Origin: Thermoguttaceae bacterium
GTDB lineage: Bacteria; Planctomycetota; Planctomycetia; Pirellulales; Thermoguttaceae
Direction of reading: 5' to 3'
DNA length: 54,126 nt
Assembly (NCBI GenBank): GCA_017559825.1
Contig: JAFYQR010000207.1
Coordinates: forward strand, 1-54,126
The translations under genes and the position numbers were made by a program. The notes beneath the pieces were generated by a model, which was not told the DNA's origin, ran no database searches, and saw only the letters and a list, made by a program, of their open reading frames with translations. This document shows positions 1-8,770 of the stretch, in pieces. How positions within the stretch are numbered: position 1 is the stretch's first letter; every line of letters starts with the position of its first letter.

Positions 1-683
1 GCCGACGCGAGCGAGATCGGATTCGGCGCGGACTTCGAAACGGTCGCCGACGCGGAAATCGGAGCCGCCGACGTCGCCGCGACGGACGAAACGTTCGACG
101 GAAGCGACGGCTGAACGGGCGTCGCGACCGAAGCGGCGGAAGCGCCTGAAACGGCGAACCCCGCCGAGTCGCCGTCCGCTTGCGCGCGGGTTACTCGGGA
201 TTTCTCCTTCTTTTTCGTTTCGCCTAACGTTTTCGCGGCGAGTTCTTCGCGACCTCGGTCGAAGAGGCGCAAAAGTTGGTTGCGCAAAATCGCCGCGCTC
301 GGCGTTCCGGGCGTCGCGACGCGGTCGACTTCTTTGCCGTCGACGAGCAAAACGAACGTCGGCGTCGCGGAAACGGCGAAACGTTCGAAAAGCGCGGCGC
401 CGCCGTTTTCCCGCTCGACTCGTTGAATCGGGTAATTTTTGCACCGCATCGCGTTCAAAAGCGCGTTCGTTAGCTCGGCGTCGGCGTCCGTTTTCGACGC
501 GAACTCCAAGACGACGAGCCGCGCCGCGAAAGCGTTCGTCGAGGGCGCCGCCGAGAGCGCGTTTCCGCCGTTCGTCTCCGCCCAAATCGGAGTCGTCGCG
601 GCGGCTCCCGCGAGCGTCGCCGCGCTCAAAAGAACGCCGCCGACGCGGGCCCAAGTTCGTCGTTTCGTTTGTCGTCGCTCCAT
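1..683 (-). CDS. Secreted thioredoxin-fold protein, C-terminus beyond the left edge
   Basis: The frame opens at an ATG at 683 and stays open to the window edge, giving 227 codons of a longer gene. Residues 1-35 form a signal peptide with a basic start (MERRQTKRR) and a hydrophobic core ending near IWA. Residues 50-145 look like a thioredoxin fold: the segment SATPTFVLLVDGKEVDRV carries the usual cis-proline and following strand. The CxxC active site is absent; one Cys remains in MRCKNYP, so disulfide chemistry is unlikely. After residue 150 the chain becomes a Ser/Ala/Pro-rich linker, suggesting another domain beyond the edge. Similar planctomycete proteins sometimes carry a trypsin-like domain there, but that is only a guess here. 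The N-terminus resembles the MKRQTKRR start of the proteins at 43876-45678 and 45913-48777. Confidence 0.7.
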   Translation of the reverse strand, partial: MERRQTKRRTWARVGGVLLSAATLAGAAATTPIWAETNGGNALSAAPSTNAFAARLVVLEFASKTDADAELTNALLNAMRCKNYPIQRVERENGGAALFERFAVSATPTFVLLVDGKEVDRVATPGTPSAAILRNQLLRLFDRGREELAAKTLGETKKKEKSRVTRAQADGDSAGFAVSGASAASVATPVQPSLPSNVSSVAATSAAPISASATVSKSAPNPISLAS

Positions 684-928
684 CTTTCGCGCTCCTTCGT
701 CGCTTGTTCGTCGAACCGTCGACCGCCGCTCCGTCGAGCGACCGTCTTTCGGCGCCGCGTTCGAAAAATCCGTCTTCGAGCGTCGCCGCCGCCATTTTAA
801 CGTTTTCTCCAAGACGCCGCAAGAGCGATTTTTCGCGCTTCCGAAGCCGACAAAAAAACGCGAGCCGAGAAGCCGCAACCTCCCGACGCCGCGTTTTAAC
901 GCTTTTTAGCGCGATTCTTTAACGCCGA

Positions 929-2788
929 TTAAAAATCGAAGTCGGCGCGATAGAAGAACGAGCTTTCCGGCGCGACGTCCCCCTTCAAATAGAGGTCTTC
1001 CGGCGACTCGAACGGGATATTGTCGAACCACTTGAACGAAACGAAATCGGCGTCGACAATCGAGCGCGGAACAGAAATTTGCAACTTGTTCCCGTCGAGC
1101 TTCCAACGGACGCCGTCGACGGTCGCGCTCGTCTTCCAAGCGGCTTCCGGCTCGGCGTTCTCCGCGTCGAAACGTTCGGCGCTAACCGTTCCGTCGGCGG
1201 AGTACGAGCGCCCGATCAGCAGGTCGACGCCGCGCCAACCGGTCTTGTCGCCGTCGACGTCGAGCCCCAAGCAGAGCCCGTTCGGCGTTTCCGGTCGAAT
1301 CGCCTCCCGCGTTTCGACATAAAAATAGACGTTCTCCGCGTCGCGAGCGACCTTCGCGAAGGTAATGTCGTTGCGCCCGGAAGCGTCGCGATAATGGGTT
1401 CCGCCGACGCCCGGGAAGTCGCGCGGAATCGTTTCTTTGACGTGATCGCGGAACGTCGGCTCGACGGCGTCCCACTGCGCGAAATCTGCGTCCGCCGCGA
1501 AGGAAATCGTCGTCGGCTTTTCAATCGGTTTCGGCAAGTCGGGCGTTCCCTTATACTTGCGGATACCGTCGACCGTTTGCCAATAGTAATTGTCGAAGTG
1601 CATTCCGCGGCACGGCTCGACGTCGCGGCTGTACTCTTGGTTGAATTGGTCGACGAACGCGTATTGGTTCGGGCCGACCTCCCAACGTCCGGCGACCCAT
1701 TCGTTCCAGCCGGTGATGAAGACGAACGGCGGGTCGAGTTCGAAAGCGCGCTCCCACTGCTGCGCGTAATTTTTCCCGACGGCGGGGTCCGGGTTCTCGG
1801 CCCATTTCTCGTAATTCACGACGCCGTTCTCGTCCGGTTCCGGAACGTAAAACGAACGGCTGCGCGCCGTTTCGCGACTCATCCAAACCGGCAGTCCGGC
1901 GGCGTCGCGAGCGAGGTTTTGCGAGGTCGAAACGTTGACCTGCTCCGGCGTGTTCTCGTCTTTCGTCCAAGAATACGGCTGCGGATACGCCGCGACCCAG
2001 TGCCAAGCGTCATGCGTGTTCTTCATTCCGAACGTCGGCCAGTACGCGGTTCGGCAGGTGAATTTGTCGCGCAGATTTTCCGGAACTTCCGCCGGATTCG
2101 ACAAAATCAACGGCTTCCCTTCCCAATGGAAGAAGAGCGGCGCGTATTTTTGCTGCGAATAACACTCGTCCCAGATTTTTTGCGTCGTTCGCCCGACTTG
2201 CGTGTTCGTCATGAACGCGATTTGCGGAACGATTTCGCCGTCGGCTTTCATTTCGAGCAAGAGATCGCAAAGCGGCAGGTAGACGTGCGGATACGTTACC
2301 GCGTTCGTCGTGTCGAAAATCAACACGTCGACGCCGGCGTCGGCGAGCAGCGTCATATGACGGCGGACGACCCAAGGGTCGCGGGAGTCGTAATACCCGT
2401 AAAGCGGCTCGCCCCAGAAGTGCATTTGACCGTTCGAACCGAGGACGGCGTGATTTTCTTCGCGCACGGCGTTCGGCTCTTTTTCAAGAATTTTCGTCAA
2501 GTCGTACGGGCGCGGCGCGTCTTTCGGAGCGTTCGGGTCGACCGGAATCAGCGAAGTCGGGTCGAGCCAAAGGAAGTAAAACATTCCGATCGTTTTGTCT
2601 TCGCGAATCGCGACGCGAGCCGGGTCGTCCGCTTTTTGTCCGACGATATTGCGCCCCAACGCGTCGTACCCGCCCCACGGAACGCCGTCCGACTGCGCGA
2701 ACGCCGCCGACGGCAAAAGCGCCGCCGTCAAACCGAGCGCCGCCGACCAACCGAGTCGCGCCGCTTTTTTCCGTTGTTTCCCGTTCAT
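929..2788 (-). CDS. Secreted GH71/GH99-like glycoside hydrolase with C-terminal CBM9/DOMON-like domain
   Basis: 619 residues. The signal peptide is residues 1-31, ending at AAFA. Residues ~40-410 read like the (beta/alpha)8 barrel of GH71/GH99-type proteins: GMFYFLWLDP, then DAGVDVLIFDTTNA, and the late motif TGWNEWVAGRW near residue 362 whose acidic residue is a likely catalytic or substrate contact. Residues ~425-619 form a separate beta domain (ITFAKVARDAENVYFYVET, LGLDVDGDKTGWRG) resembling CBM9/DOMON carbohydrate-binding modules. The likely substrate is an extracellular alpha-mannan or alpha-glucan, inferred only from the fold. It stands alone: a near-consensus promoter lies at 2872-2900 and the next minus-strand gene is 245 bp downstream. 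Family assignment is by motif recall; another TIM-barrel family is possible. Confidence 0.6.
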   Translation of the reverse strand: MNGKQRKKAARLGWSAALGLTAALLPSAAFAQSDGVPWGGYDALGRNIVGQKADDPARVAIREDKTIGMFYFLWLDPTSLIPVDPNAPKDAPRPYDLTKILEKEPNAVREENHAVLGSNGQMHFWGEPLYGYYDSRDPWVVRRHMTLLADAGVDVLIFDTTNAVTYPHVYLPLCDLLLEMKADGEIVPQIAFMTNTQVGRTTQKIWDECYSQQKYAPLFFHWEGKPLILSNPAEVPENLRDKFTCRTAYWPTFGMKNTHDAWHWVAAYPQPYSWTKDENTPEQVNVSTSQNLARDAAGLPVWMSRETARSRSFYVPEPDENGVVNYEKWAENPDPAVGKNYAQQWERAFELDPPFVFITGWNEWVAGRWEVGPNQYAFVDQFNQEYSRDVEPCRGMHFDNYYWQTVDGIRKYKGTPDLPKPIEKPTTISFAADADFAQWDAVEPTFRDHVKETIPRDFPGVGGTHYRDASGRNDITFAKVARDAENVYFYVETREAIRPETPNGLCLGLDVDGDKTGWRGVDLLIGRSYSADGTVSAERFDAENAEPEAAWKTSATVDGVRWKLDGNKLQISVPRSIVDADFVSFKWFDNIPFESPEDLYLKGDVAPESSFFYRADFDF

Positions 2789-2871
2789 TTTCTCCGCTCC
2801 TTTTCCCGCGCTCCGTTTTCGGACGCCGCCGTCGTTGTTTGCGAACGCCGCCCGACGCGACGTTTGCGTCG

Positions 2872-2900
2872 ATTATAAAAAATCGCGCCGCCGATTGCAA
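2872..2900 (-). promoter_or_regulatory. Promoter of the GH71/99-like gene
   Basis: On the minus strand TTGCAA (2900-2895), a 17-bp spacer and a perfect TATAAT (2877-2872). Transcription would start about 75 nt before the ATG at 2788. Confidence 0.65.
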
Positions 2901-2996
2901 GCGTCTTCGACGAAAATCGGCGAAAAAGCGAAGAAAAAACGCGCCCAATAATAATTAACGGCAAAATAGCGAAACCGCCCGCCGCGACGAACGCCC

Positions 2997-3027
2997 AAAA
3001 AAACGACGGAGCCCGAAAGCTCCGTCG
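2997..3027 (-). terminator. Rho-independent terminator of the TolC-like gene
   Basis: Perfect 9-bp stem CGACGGAGC/GCTCCGTCG (3004-3012 with 3019-3027), 6-nt loop, then seven U residues on the minus strand. It lies 41 nt past the stop codon. Confidence 0.9.
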
Positions 3028-3067
3028 CTCTTCTAACTTTAACGAAGTTTAGCGTTTAGCGTTTCCG

Positions 3068-6000
3068 TCAGCGGTAAGCGTAACCGCCGGGCGCGACCGG
3101 AAGCGCGGGAGGAGTCGGCGCGGTTCCGACGTTTTGAGGCGCCGTCGCGTTCGCGCTTCCGCTTCCGGCGGTTCCCCAGCTCGCGTCGCCGGTCATTTGA
3201 CGCACCGCTTCGGGCGTTCGTCCGCCGGAGAGTTGTTCGAACGTCGGGAGACGATCCAAACCGGCGAGCGCGTCTTGCGACGTTCCGACGTCGGCCATCG
3301 CGGCGCGCAGGAGCGTTTCGTCGATATTCCCCGGATCGACCCAGCGTCCGGTCTCGTCGAGGTTGAAGACGCCGAGCAGAAGCATCAGGTTCATGCGGCG
3401 CGATTGGTACTGCAGCCACGTTTGCATGATTTCGTTCTGCGAATTGAGCAGGTTCTCCAACGCGTCGACCAACGCTTCCGCGTTCGAGTTGACCGAACCG
3501 ACGCGAGACGAGCCGGTCGGCGGTTTCGTCAAGTCGAGCTGCGCCGTGTGAACGCGCTTGATCGAGGTCAAAACGCTGTCCCGTTGGAGCTCGAAGCTGA
3601 TTTGCGCCAACTCGATGGCGCGGATCGAGCTGCGGATTTGTTGGTTCACGCCGTCGACGTAAGCGTAGTAGTTGCGCCGCGCTTGGTCGTAGGAAATCAA
3701 CGCTTGACGATAGCTGTTCCGCTCCATAAAGCGGTCGAGCGGAGCGTCGAACTGAACGCCGGCGGTGAACTGCGCTTTGTCCGAGCTGAAATTCACCGGA
3801 TTCGAGCCTTCGTTCGAAACCGAGCCTCCGACCGAAACGCTCAAGTCGCTGCGGAGACGGTCGGCGACGATCTCGATATTGCGCCATTGGTCGACGAGGT
3901 TCGAACGCATGTTCATCCAGTCGAGACGGCGTTCGCGAGCGACTTGGAACGCGTAGTCCGCCTGCACGTCGACGATCGGAAGCTCGATCGCTTCGAGACG
4001 AGCGCGCGCTTGAATCAAGTGCAGCGTCATCAGCGCTTCCGAAAGTTTCGTCAAACACGAGCTAAACCAAACTCGGTACACGTCGTCGCGAGCCAACGCT
4101 CCGGAGCGAAGCGCCGCGACCGAAGCGTCCAACGCCGCGCGGCGACGCAGGTATTCGTCGCGATTTTCCGGCGTAATGTCGGCCGCCATCGCGTCGAGCT
4201 CGGCCAATTCGCGCTCGAGTTCGCCGACGTTGAATTGAATCGGGTCGTTGAGTTCCGCCGTCATCCGCAAATCGACGACGAGCTGTTCGACGGTCGACGG
4301 GAAGGGCGAGCTTTCCGGCGCTTCGCGTTTTTCGACGATCATCGCGGCGAGATCGTCCGGCGAGTACGTCAAAATCGTTTGCTCGATCAAGTCGAGAATC
4401 TTCGCGACGTCGTATTGCACGCCGCGCGCCTTCAAGACGACGCCGTATTCGTTCACCTCTTCGTTCGGACGCTCGAGGTCTTCGCGAATTTGCGCGATTC
4501 GCTCTTCGAACAAACGCAAGTCGGCGAACGAGCTGTCGAGCTCCGGATTGTCGCGCTCGAAGCGTTGACGAATCGTCTCCAACGCGGCCGAACGGCGCGG
4601 AACGACTTCGTTTTCCAAACGCTCGACGTCGGCGAGCGTATCTTGCAGCCCGAGCCCGAACTGTTCGTCGAAATCGGCGAAAATCGCGCGCAGGTCGGCG
4701 AGCGAAATTCGCGTCGCGGCGGTTTGCGGATTCTTCAGGTCTTCGATCGAATTAACGTAACGGTTCGAATCGGCGACGACCTCGTTGTTTTTGTCGCGGA
4801 GCCAACCCAAGAGCGCGGTAACGTCGGCTTGGAAATTCCCGAGCGTCTCCGGCATCAAGTTGAAGCGGTCGGTCAACGGGTCGCGAACGACGACGTTCTC
4901 GATATCCGGCGGAAGCCCCAAATCGATCAAGTACGACTCGATCGAGTTGCGGTACTCGTTTTTCAGCTGGATAAGGTTCTTTTGGCTCGAAAGCCAAGTT
5001 TGGCGCATGCGGTCGACGTCGGTGCGGCTCGTAACGCGACTCGTGGCGAAGTACTCTTCGTAACGTTGGTAGTTGTCCGCCGAGGACGCGACGTTCGACT
5101 CTTGGTTGCGAATTTGGATTTGGCTCGACAGAAGCCCGTAGAACCCGCCGACCTGAGCGCCGCCGACGCCGCTCCCCGGATAGCCGCCGCTCGACGGAGC
5201 GGAAACCGGCGACGAACCAGTCAGGACGCCGACGTAAAAGCCCTGTTGATAAAACGCCAGCTGACGAACGTTCGCCAACAATCGGCGCTCGCTGCGCGTC
5301 AAGTTTTCCAACACGATGGCGCGCCCGGCCCCGCGAAGGAACGGCTGCGTCAAACTGTAGCCGATCGACGTCGTCGGCGTAAAGGAATCGTTCGACGGGC
5401 TGAACGTCCAAACCATCGAGTTGGCGAGATTGACGACGACGTCGGCCCCGGTCGCCAATTTGCGATTCGCGCCGACGTCGACCGTTCCCGCTTCGAGCGA
5501 CGAAACGCTCGAGTCTTTAAATCCGCCGCCGTTGCGGTAGAAGAGCGAGCTTCCGCCGTAGAACTTCACGTCGAACGCGTAACGCTCGGCCGTAACGTTC
5601 AGAGCCGCCAAATAGACGCTTTCCAACGCGTTGCGATAATCCGGCGAGTGAAGAAGAGCCAAGTCGAACGCGACTTTTTGGTCGACGACGATCTCGCCGT
5701 TTTTGTTCGGAGCCGGAAGCGTGTCGCGCCAACTTTCGTTTTCGACCGTTTGCGCAAAGCCGTTCGCGCTCCACTTTTCCCGGCCTTTGCGCCCCTCGAC
5801 GTCGTTGAGAAGACGCGCCGCGGTGCAGTCGTCGACCGGCGACGGCTGGGCGTCCGGATTGTACCGGTTCGCGTAACGCGATTTCGACGACTCCGCGAGC
5901 GTGAAGTTGTCCATTTCCCAATACTTTTCGTCCGCGCTCTTGCCGACCGTGTTCAGAAGGCCGTAGACCTCCTTGTCGGCGTCCGTTCGATATTTGCCGC

Positions 6001-6169
6001 GCGAACAACCCGGCGCCGCGACCGTCGTCAGCGCGAGACCCGTTAAAACGAGCGCCAACCCTTTCGACCGAGAACGCGAAAAGAGCGCGCTTCCCTGCGC
6101 GTTCCTTCGCTCGAGCGTTTCCGCGACTCGCGACGCGGCGCTCCGGCGACCCTTCTTATTCCATTCCAT
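3068..6169 (-). CDS. Very long TolC-family outer-membrane efflux-type lipoprotein
   Basis: 1033 residues from the ATG at 6169. This start is preferred over upstream in-frame codons because GGAG sits 9 nt before it and it places a signal sequence with a lipobox (TTVAAPGC, Cys 55) at the front; the n-region is unusually long. The N-terminal third resembles TolC/OEP (LALLHSPDYRNALESVYLAALN, GYSLTQPFLRGAG), and the C-terminal part (YDQARRNYYAYVDGVNQQI, MNLMLLLGVFNLDETGRW) is the second helical hairpin of the family. Between them lie hundreds of extra Glu/Arg/Leu-rich residues (FDEQFGLGLQDTLADVERL and similar) predicted as coiled coil, roughly doubling the usual 450-500 residues. It probably forms a periplasm-spanning channel for a tripartite exporter, but no pump or adaptor gene is nearby. 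A strong terminator follows. Confidence 0.75.
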   Translation of the reverse strand: MEWNKKGRRSAASRVAETLERRNAQGSALFSRSRSKGLALVLTGLALTTVAAPGCSRGKYRTDADKEVYGLLNTVGKSADEKYWEMDNFTLAESSKSRYANRYNPDAQPSPVDDCTAARLLNDVEGRKGREKWSANGFAQTVENESWRDTLPAPNKNGEIVVDQKVAFDLALLHSPDYRNALESVYLAALNVTAERYAFDVKFYGGSSLFYRNGGGFKDSSVSSLEAGTVDVGANRKLATGADVVVNLANSMVWTFSPSNDSFTPTTSIGYSLTQPFLRGAGRAIVLENLTRSERRLLANVRQLAFYQQGFYVGVLTGSSPVSAPSSGGYPGSGVGGAQVGGFYGLLSSQIQIRNQESNVASSADNYQRYEEYFATSRVTSRTDVDRMRQTWLSSQKNLIQLKNEYRNSIESYLIDLGLPPDIENVVVRDPLTDRFNLMPETLGNFQADVTALLGWLRDKNNEVVADSNRYVNSIEDLKNPQTAATRISLADLRAIFADFDEQFGLGLQDTLADVERLENEVVPRRSAALETIRQRFERDNPELDSSFADLRLFEERIAQIREDLERPNEEVNEYGVVLKARGVQYDVAKILDLIEQTILTYSPDDLAAMIVEKREAPESSPFPSTVEQLVVDLRMTAELNDPIQFNVGELERELAELDAMAADITPENRDEYLRRRAALDASVAALRSGALARDDVYRVWFSSCLTKLSEALMTLHLIQARARLEAIELPIVDVQADYAFQVARERRLDWMNMRSNLVDQWRNIEIVADRLRSDLSVSVGGSVSNEGSNPVNFSSDKAQFTAGVQFDAPLDRFMERNSYRQALISYDQARRNYYAYVDGVNQQIRSSIRAIELAQISFELQRDSVLTSIKRVHTAQLDLTKPPTGSSRVGSVNSNAEALVDALENLLNSQNEIMQTWLQYQSRRMNLMLLLGVFNLDETGRWVDPGNIDETLLRAAMADVGTSQDALAGLDRLPTFEQLSGGRTPEAVRQMTGDASWGTAGSGSANATAPQNVGTAPTPPALPVAPGGYAYR

Positions 6170-7048
6170 TACGACAAGCTCCGTCAAAGCGTTAAAAACG
6201 TTTCGTCGACGTTCGACGCAAAACGACCGCGACGCGTTTCGACGCGTCGAACGCTCGCTTCGAACGGCCCGCGCCGTCGCCTCCTGCGAAAACGCGCAAC
6301 CGTTTCGACGCGCCGTTCCCATTTTTAGGCGACTCCTTTCGCCCCAAAACTCGAACGACGCGACGACGCGAACCAAACGGCGCCCGACCAAACGCGGCTC
6401 GTCGGAACGGGTATTTCGTCGCTTCGAACGATAAGAAACGGAAATTCGAAGACCGGCGACGAAAACCGACGAGCGCGGCGCGGCGGACGAAAACGCGACG
6501 ACTCCTTTCGGCGCGTTTTTTCACCGTATACTTTTGTATCGACTTTTCCGGTTGTTCCGTTTACTCTTTTTTTACCGTTTCCAACAATTATTACGCAACC
6601 CAATCGTCGCTCGTTCCGCGCCGAACGCTCGCGCCCTAGAATTTACCGTTTATTCTCAATTTAACGATAAAACAAAACAGTAAAGCGAGAGAAAAAAGTT
6701 TTTCTCGATAAGGCGGAAAAAAAACTTGACAAAAGCGCGATTTGACGATACTATCAATATTAGAAAATTTTAGGGAGCGATTTTTTTGCGCCGCGACGCG
6801 TTAATTTAGAGAAAATGAGTCGTTTTGGCAAATTAAGTTAAAATATCGCTTGCCGAGGACGATAAGATAGATAAACCGCGTTGTTTTTACCGGAAGCCGT
6901 TTGATTATTTTAACGGCGGCGCTCGGTTTCGTTCGACGGCGGTTATTAATAGAAGAAACCAAAACCCCTCGACGATTCCGGCGCTCGACGCGGCGGAAGA
7001 CGTCGAACACGATGGAAAACCTCGACAAATAGGCGGAAGAGGCTCGTC
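6170..7048. other. Divergent intergenic region with an A+T-rich core
   Basis: 879 bp between the divergent TolC-like gene and the gene at 7049. The first 400 bp holds no convincing gene. 6590-6860 is A+T-rich and holds the promoter at 6726-6754. From the predicted start (~6762) to the ATG there is a ~285-nt leader with only weak hairpins, for example GCCGTT/AACGGC near 6896-6917. No riboswitch class was recognised. No clear promoter was found for the TolC-like gene. Confidence 0.5.
6726..6754 (+). promoter_or_regulatory. Near-consensus sigma70 promoter
   Basis: TTGACA (6726-6731), 17-bp spacer, TACTAT (6749-6754), in an A+T-rich setting and facing the gene at 7049. Confidence 0.75.
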
Positions 7049-8341
7049 ATGAACGTTTGGAACAAAGTATTATACGTCTTAATCGCGATTTTGTGCGTGG
7101 TCTTCAGCGTCTTCGCGGCGAACAAATACTCGCTGACGAAGAAATGGGACGAAAAGCTCGCCAAGCAAGAAGCGCAAATTCAAACGCTGAAAGACGAAAT
7201 CGCCGCGTTGAAGATCGCGATCGACGGCGACCCGCTCAAAAAAGCGGAAAGTTGGAACGACCTCGGCTTGCGTCCGCAACTCGCTCGCGTTCGCGCTTTG
7301 CTGCGCGGCGACGCGTTCGTCAACTGCCTCCCGGTCGAAGCGACGACGGCGGAAATCGACCGCGATCCGATCGCGCAAACCCCGGTTCTCGGCGCGAAAA
7401 TCAGCTTTGCGGTTACCTCGGCGAACAGCTTGACGGCGTTCTCCGACGCCGGCGCGGCGACCGATTCGTTCCGTCAAGGCGCGCTCGCCTACGTTTTCGA
7501 CTCCGGCTTGGCTTACGTCGACGAAGCGGCGGAAGCGAACGCCGACGCGGCTCCGGCCGAACCGGTCGCGCCTCGTTTCCTCGGCGCGTTCAAATTCGTC
7601 GGCGCGGCGAATTCGCAAGCGGCGCTCGAATCGGTCGGTTATTTTAGCGAAGCCGAGTTGCAAGAGTTGCAAGATTCGCAAGCGAGCGGCCGCTCTTGGA
7701 TCGTTTGCGTCGACCGTCTCCCGATGGACGTTCCGACCGACGTCGCGTCGCTGATCGCGGGCGACGCGGAAACGTTCGCTTCGCTGGACGAAACGACCCG
7801 CGCTTACTTTGAAGCGTCGAATCCGTCGGCGCAAATGTTGGAAACGCTCGCTTCGGTCGTCGACGCGAACTCGATCGTCGACTTCCAAGGCCGTCTGACC
7901 CGTCAATTGGCGACCCGCGACGCGGAAAACGTTATGAAGGCGCGTCGTTCGCTGGCGCTCGCGAGTTTGACTCGCGTCGTCGTCGACCAACTCGTTTCGA
8001 TCGGTCGCGAAGTCGAGGACGAAACGCTGAAATCGCTCTACACGGCGGAAGATTACGACGCGGCGGTCGCTCGCAAATCGGTCGCTTCCTACGAAGAGCA
8101 AAAGACGACGCTCGAAGCGGCGCTCGCGAAAATGGAAGGCTACCGCGACTTGGCGAAATCGAAACTCGACGAAGCGCAAGCTCGCGTCGCGGAATGCCAA
8201 ACGGCGATCGAAACGACGATCGCGGAAAACGCTCGTCTCGCGGCGGTCATCGCGCAAGCTCAAATCGCGCTGGCCGAAAACGCCGAGCAAAAAAGCAAGG
8301 GCGGCGACGCGACGACCGCGTTCGCGCTGAGCGGAATCTGA
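7049..8341 (+). CDS. Membrane-anchored coiled-coil protein, planctomycete-type hypothetical
   Basis: 430 residues, ATG with GGAAGAGG upstream. Residues 5-25 (WNKVLYVLIAILCVVFSVFA) form one N-terminal membrane anchor. A short coiled coil follows (EKLAKQEAQIQTLKDEIAAL, about residues 36-56), then a globular region of ~280 residues rich in Ala and Asp, and a second long coiled coil at residues ~350-415. The MNVWNKVL start followed by a helix and a K/E-rich coil matches my memory of a planctomycete-restricted hypothetical family, but I know no function. It is transcribed alone from a strong promoter with a long leader and ends in a strong terminator, suggesting high expression. An envelope structural role is a guess. 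Confidence 0.75.
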   Translation: MNVWNKVLYVLIAILCVVFSVFAANKYSLTKKWDEKLAKQEAQIQTLKDEIAALKIAIDGDPLKKAESWNDLGLRPQLARVRALLRGDAFVNCLPVEATTAEIDRDPIAQTPVLGAKISFAVTSANSLTAFSDAGAATDSFRQGALAYVFDSGLAYVDEAAEANADAAPAEPVAPRFLGAFKFVGAANSQAALESVGYFSEAELQELQDSQASGRSWIVCVDRLPMDVPTDVASLIAGDAETFASLDETTRAYFEASNPSAQMLETLASVVDANSIVDFQGRLTRQLATRDAENVMKARRSLALASLTRVVVDQLVSIGREVEDETLKSLYTAEDYDAAVARKSVASYEEQKTTLEAALAKMEGYRDLAKSKLDEAQARVAECQTAIETTIAENARLAAVIAQAQIALAENAEQKSKGGDATTAFALSGI

Positions 8342-8387
8342 TCGCTCGTCTTAAATAAACTCGGCTCGTAAGCCGAATCCGCCTAAG

Positions 8388-8415
8388 AGCCGCGTCCGTC
8401 GACGCGGCTTTTTTT
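8388..8415 (+). terminator. Rho-independent terminator
   Basis: Stem AGCCGCGTC/GACGCGGCT (8388-8396 with 8401-8409), 4-nt loop, then a run of T. A smaller hairpin TCGGCT/AGCCGA precedes it at 8361-8376. Confidence 0.9.
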
Positions 8416-8679
8416 GTTTCTTGACGTTCGAACCGTTTAACGCTCGGCAAGCGGCGACGACGCGAAACCGTTAGCCGAAAAGAAGTCCGACGCGATCTTC
8501 TTTGTTTCTTGCTTTTCCAATCGTTTCACGTTAGCCCAACGCCGCGCCCCCATCGCCTCCAACGCGTCCGACGAAAAACGCCGACGCGCTTCTCTTTGTT
8601 GCTTGCCTCTCCAATCGTTTGGCGTTCGCTCAACGCCGCGAAACGGGGCGCCGCGAATCTCTCCGACGTTTCGCCGATT
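8401..8679. repeat. Three degenerate ~90-bp tandem repeats
   Basis: Units begin with GACGCG at 8401, 8489 and 8583 (spacing 88 and 94 bp). Each continues with a pyrimidine run, TTTGTTTCTTG or a variant, then an AACCGTTT/AATCGTTT block, and ends in an AACGCCGCG-like or GGCGACG segment. The first unit overlaps the terminator arm and U-tract at 8401-8423. No coding frame runs through the region convincingly. Confidence 0.55.
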
Positions 8680-8726
8680 AAAAACGCCGCCGTCGAACCG
8701 TTGTTCCCAACGTTTCAACGGCGGCG
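8680..8726 (-). terminator. Terminator of the GH106-like gene
   Basis: On the minus strand a long stem CGCCGCCGTTGAAAC with its near-perfect partner (8685-8698 with 8712-8726), followed by five U residues (8684-8680), about 45 nt past the stop codon. Confidence 0.75.
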
Positions 8727-8770
8727 CGAGTCGCGTTTTAACGCCTTAACGCCGCGTTAGCGGAACGCGT

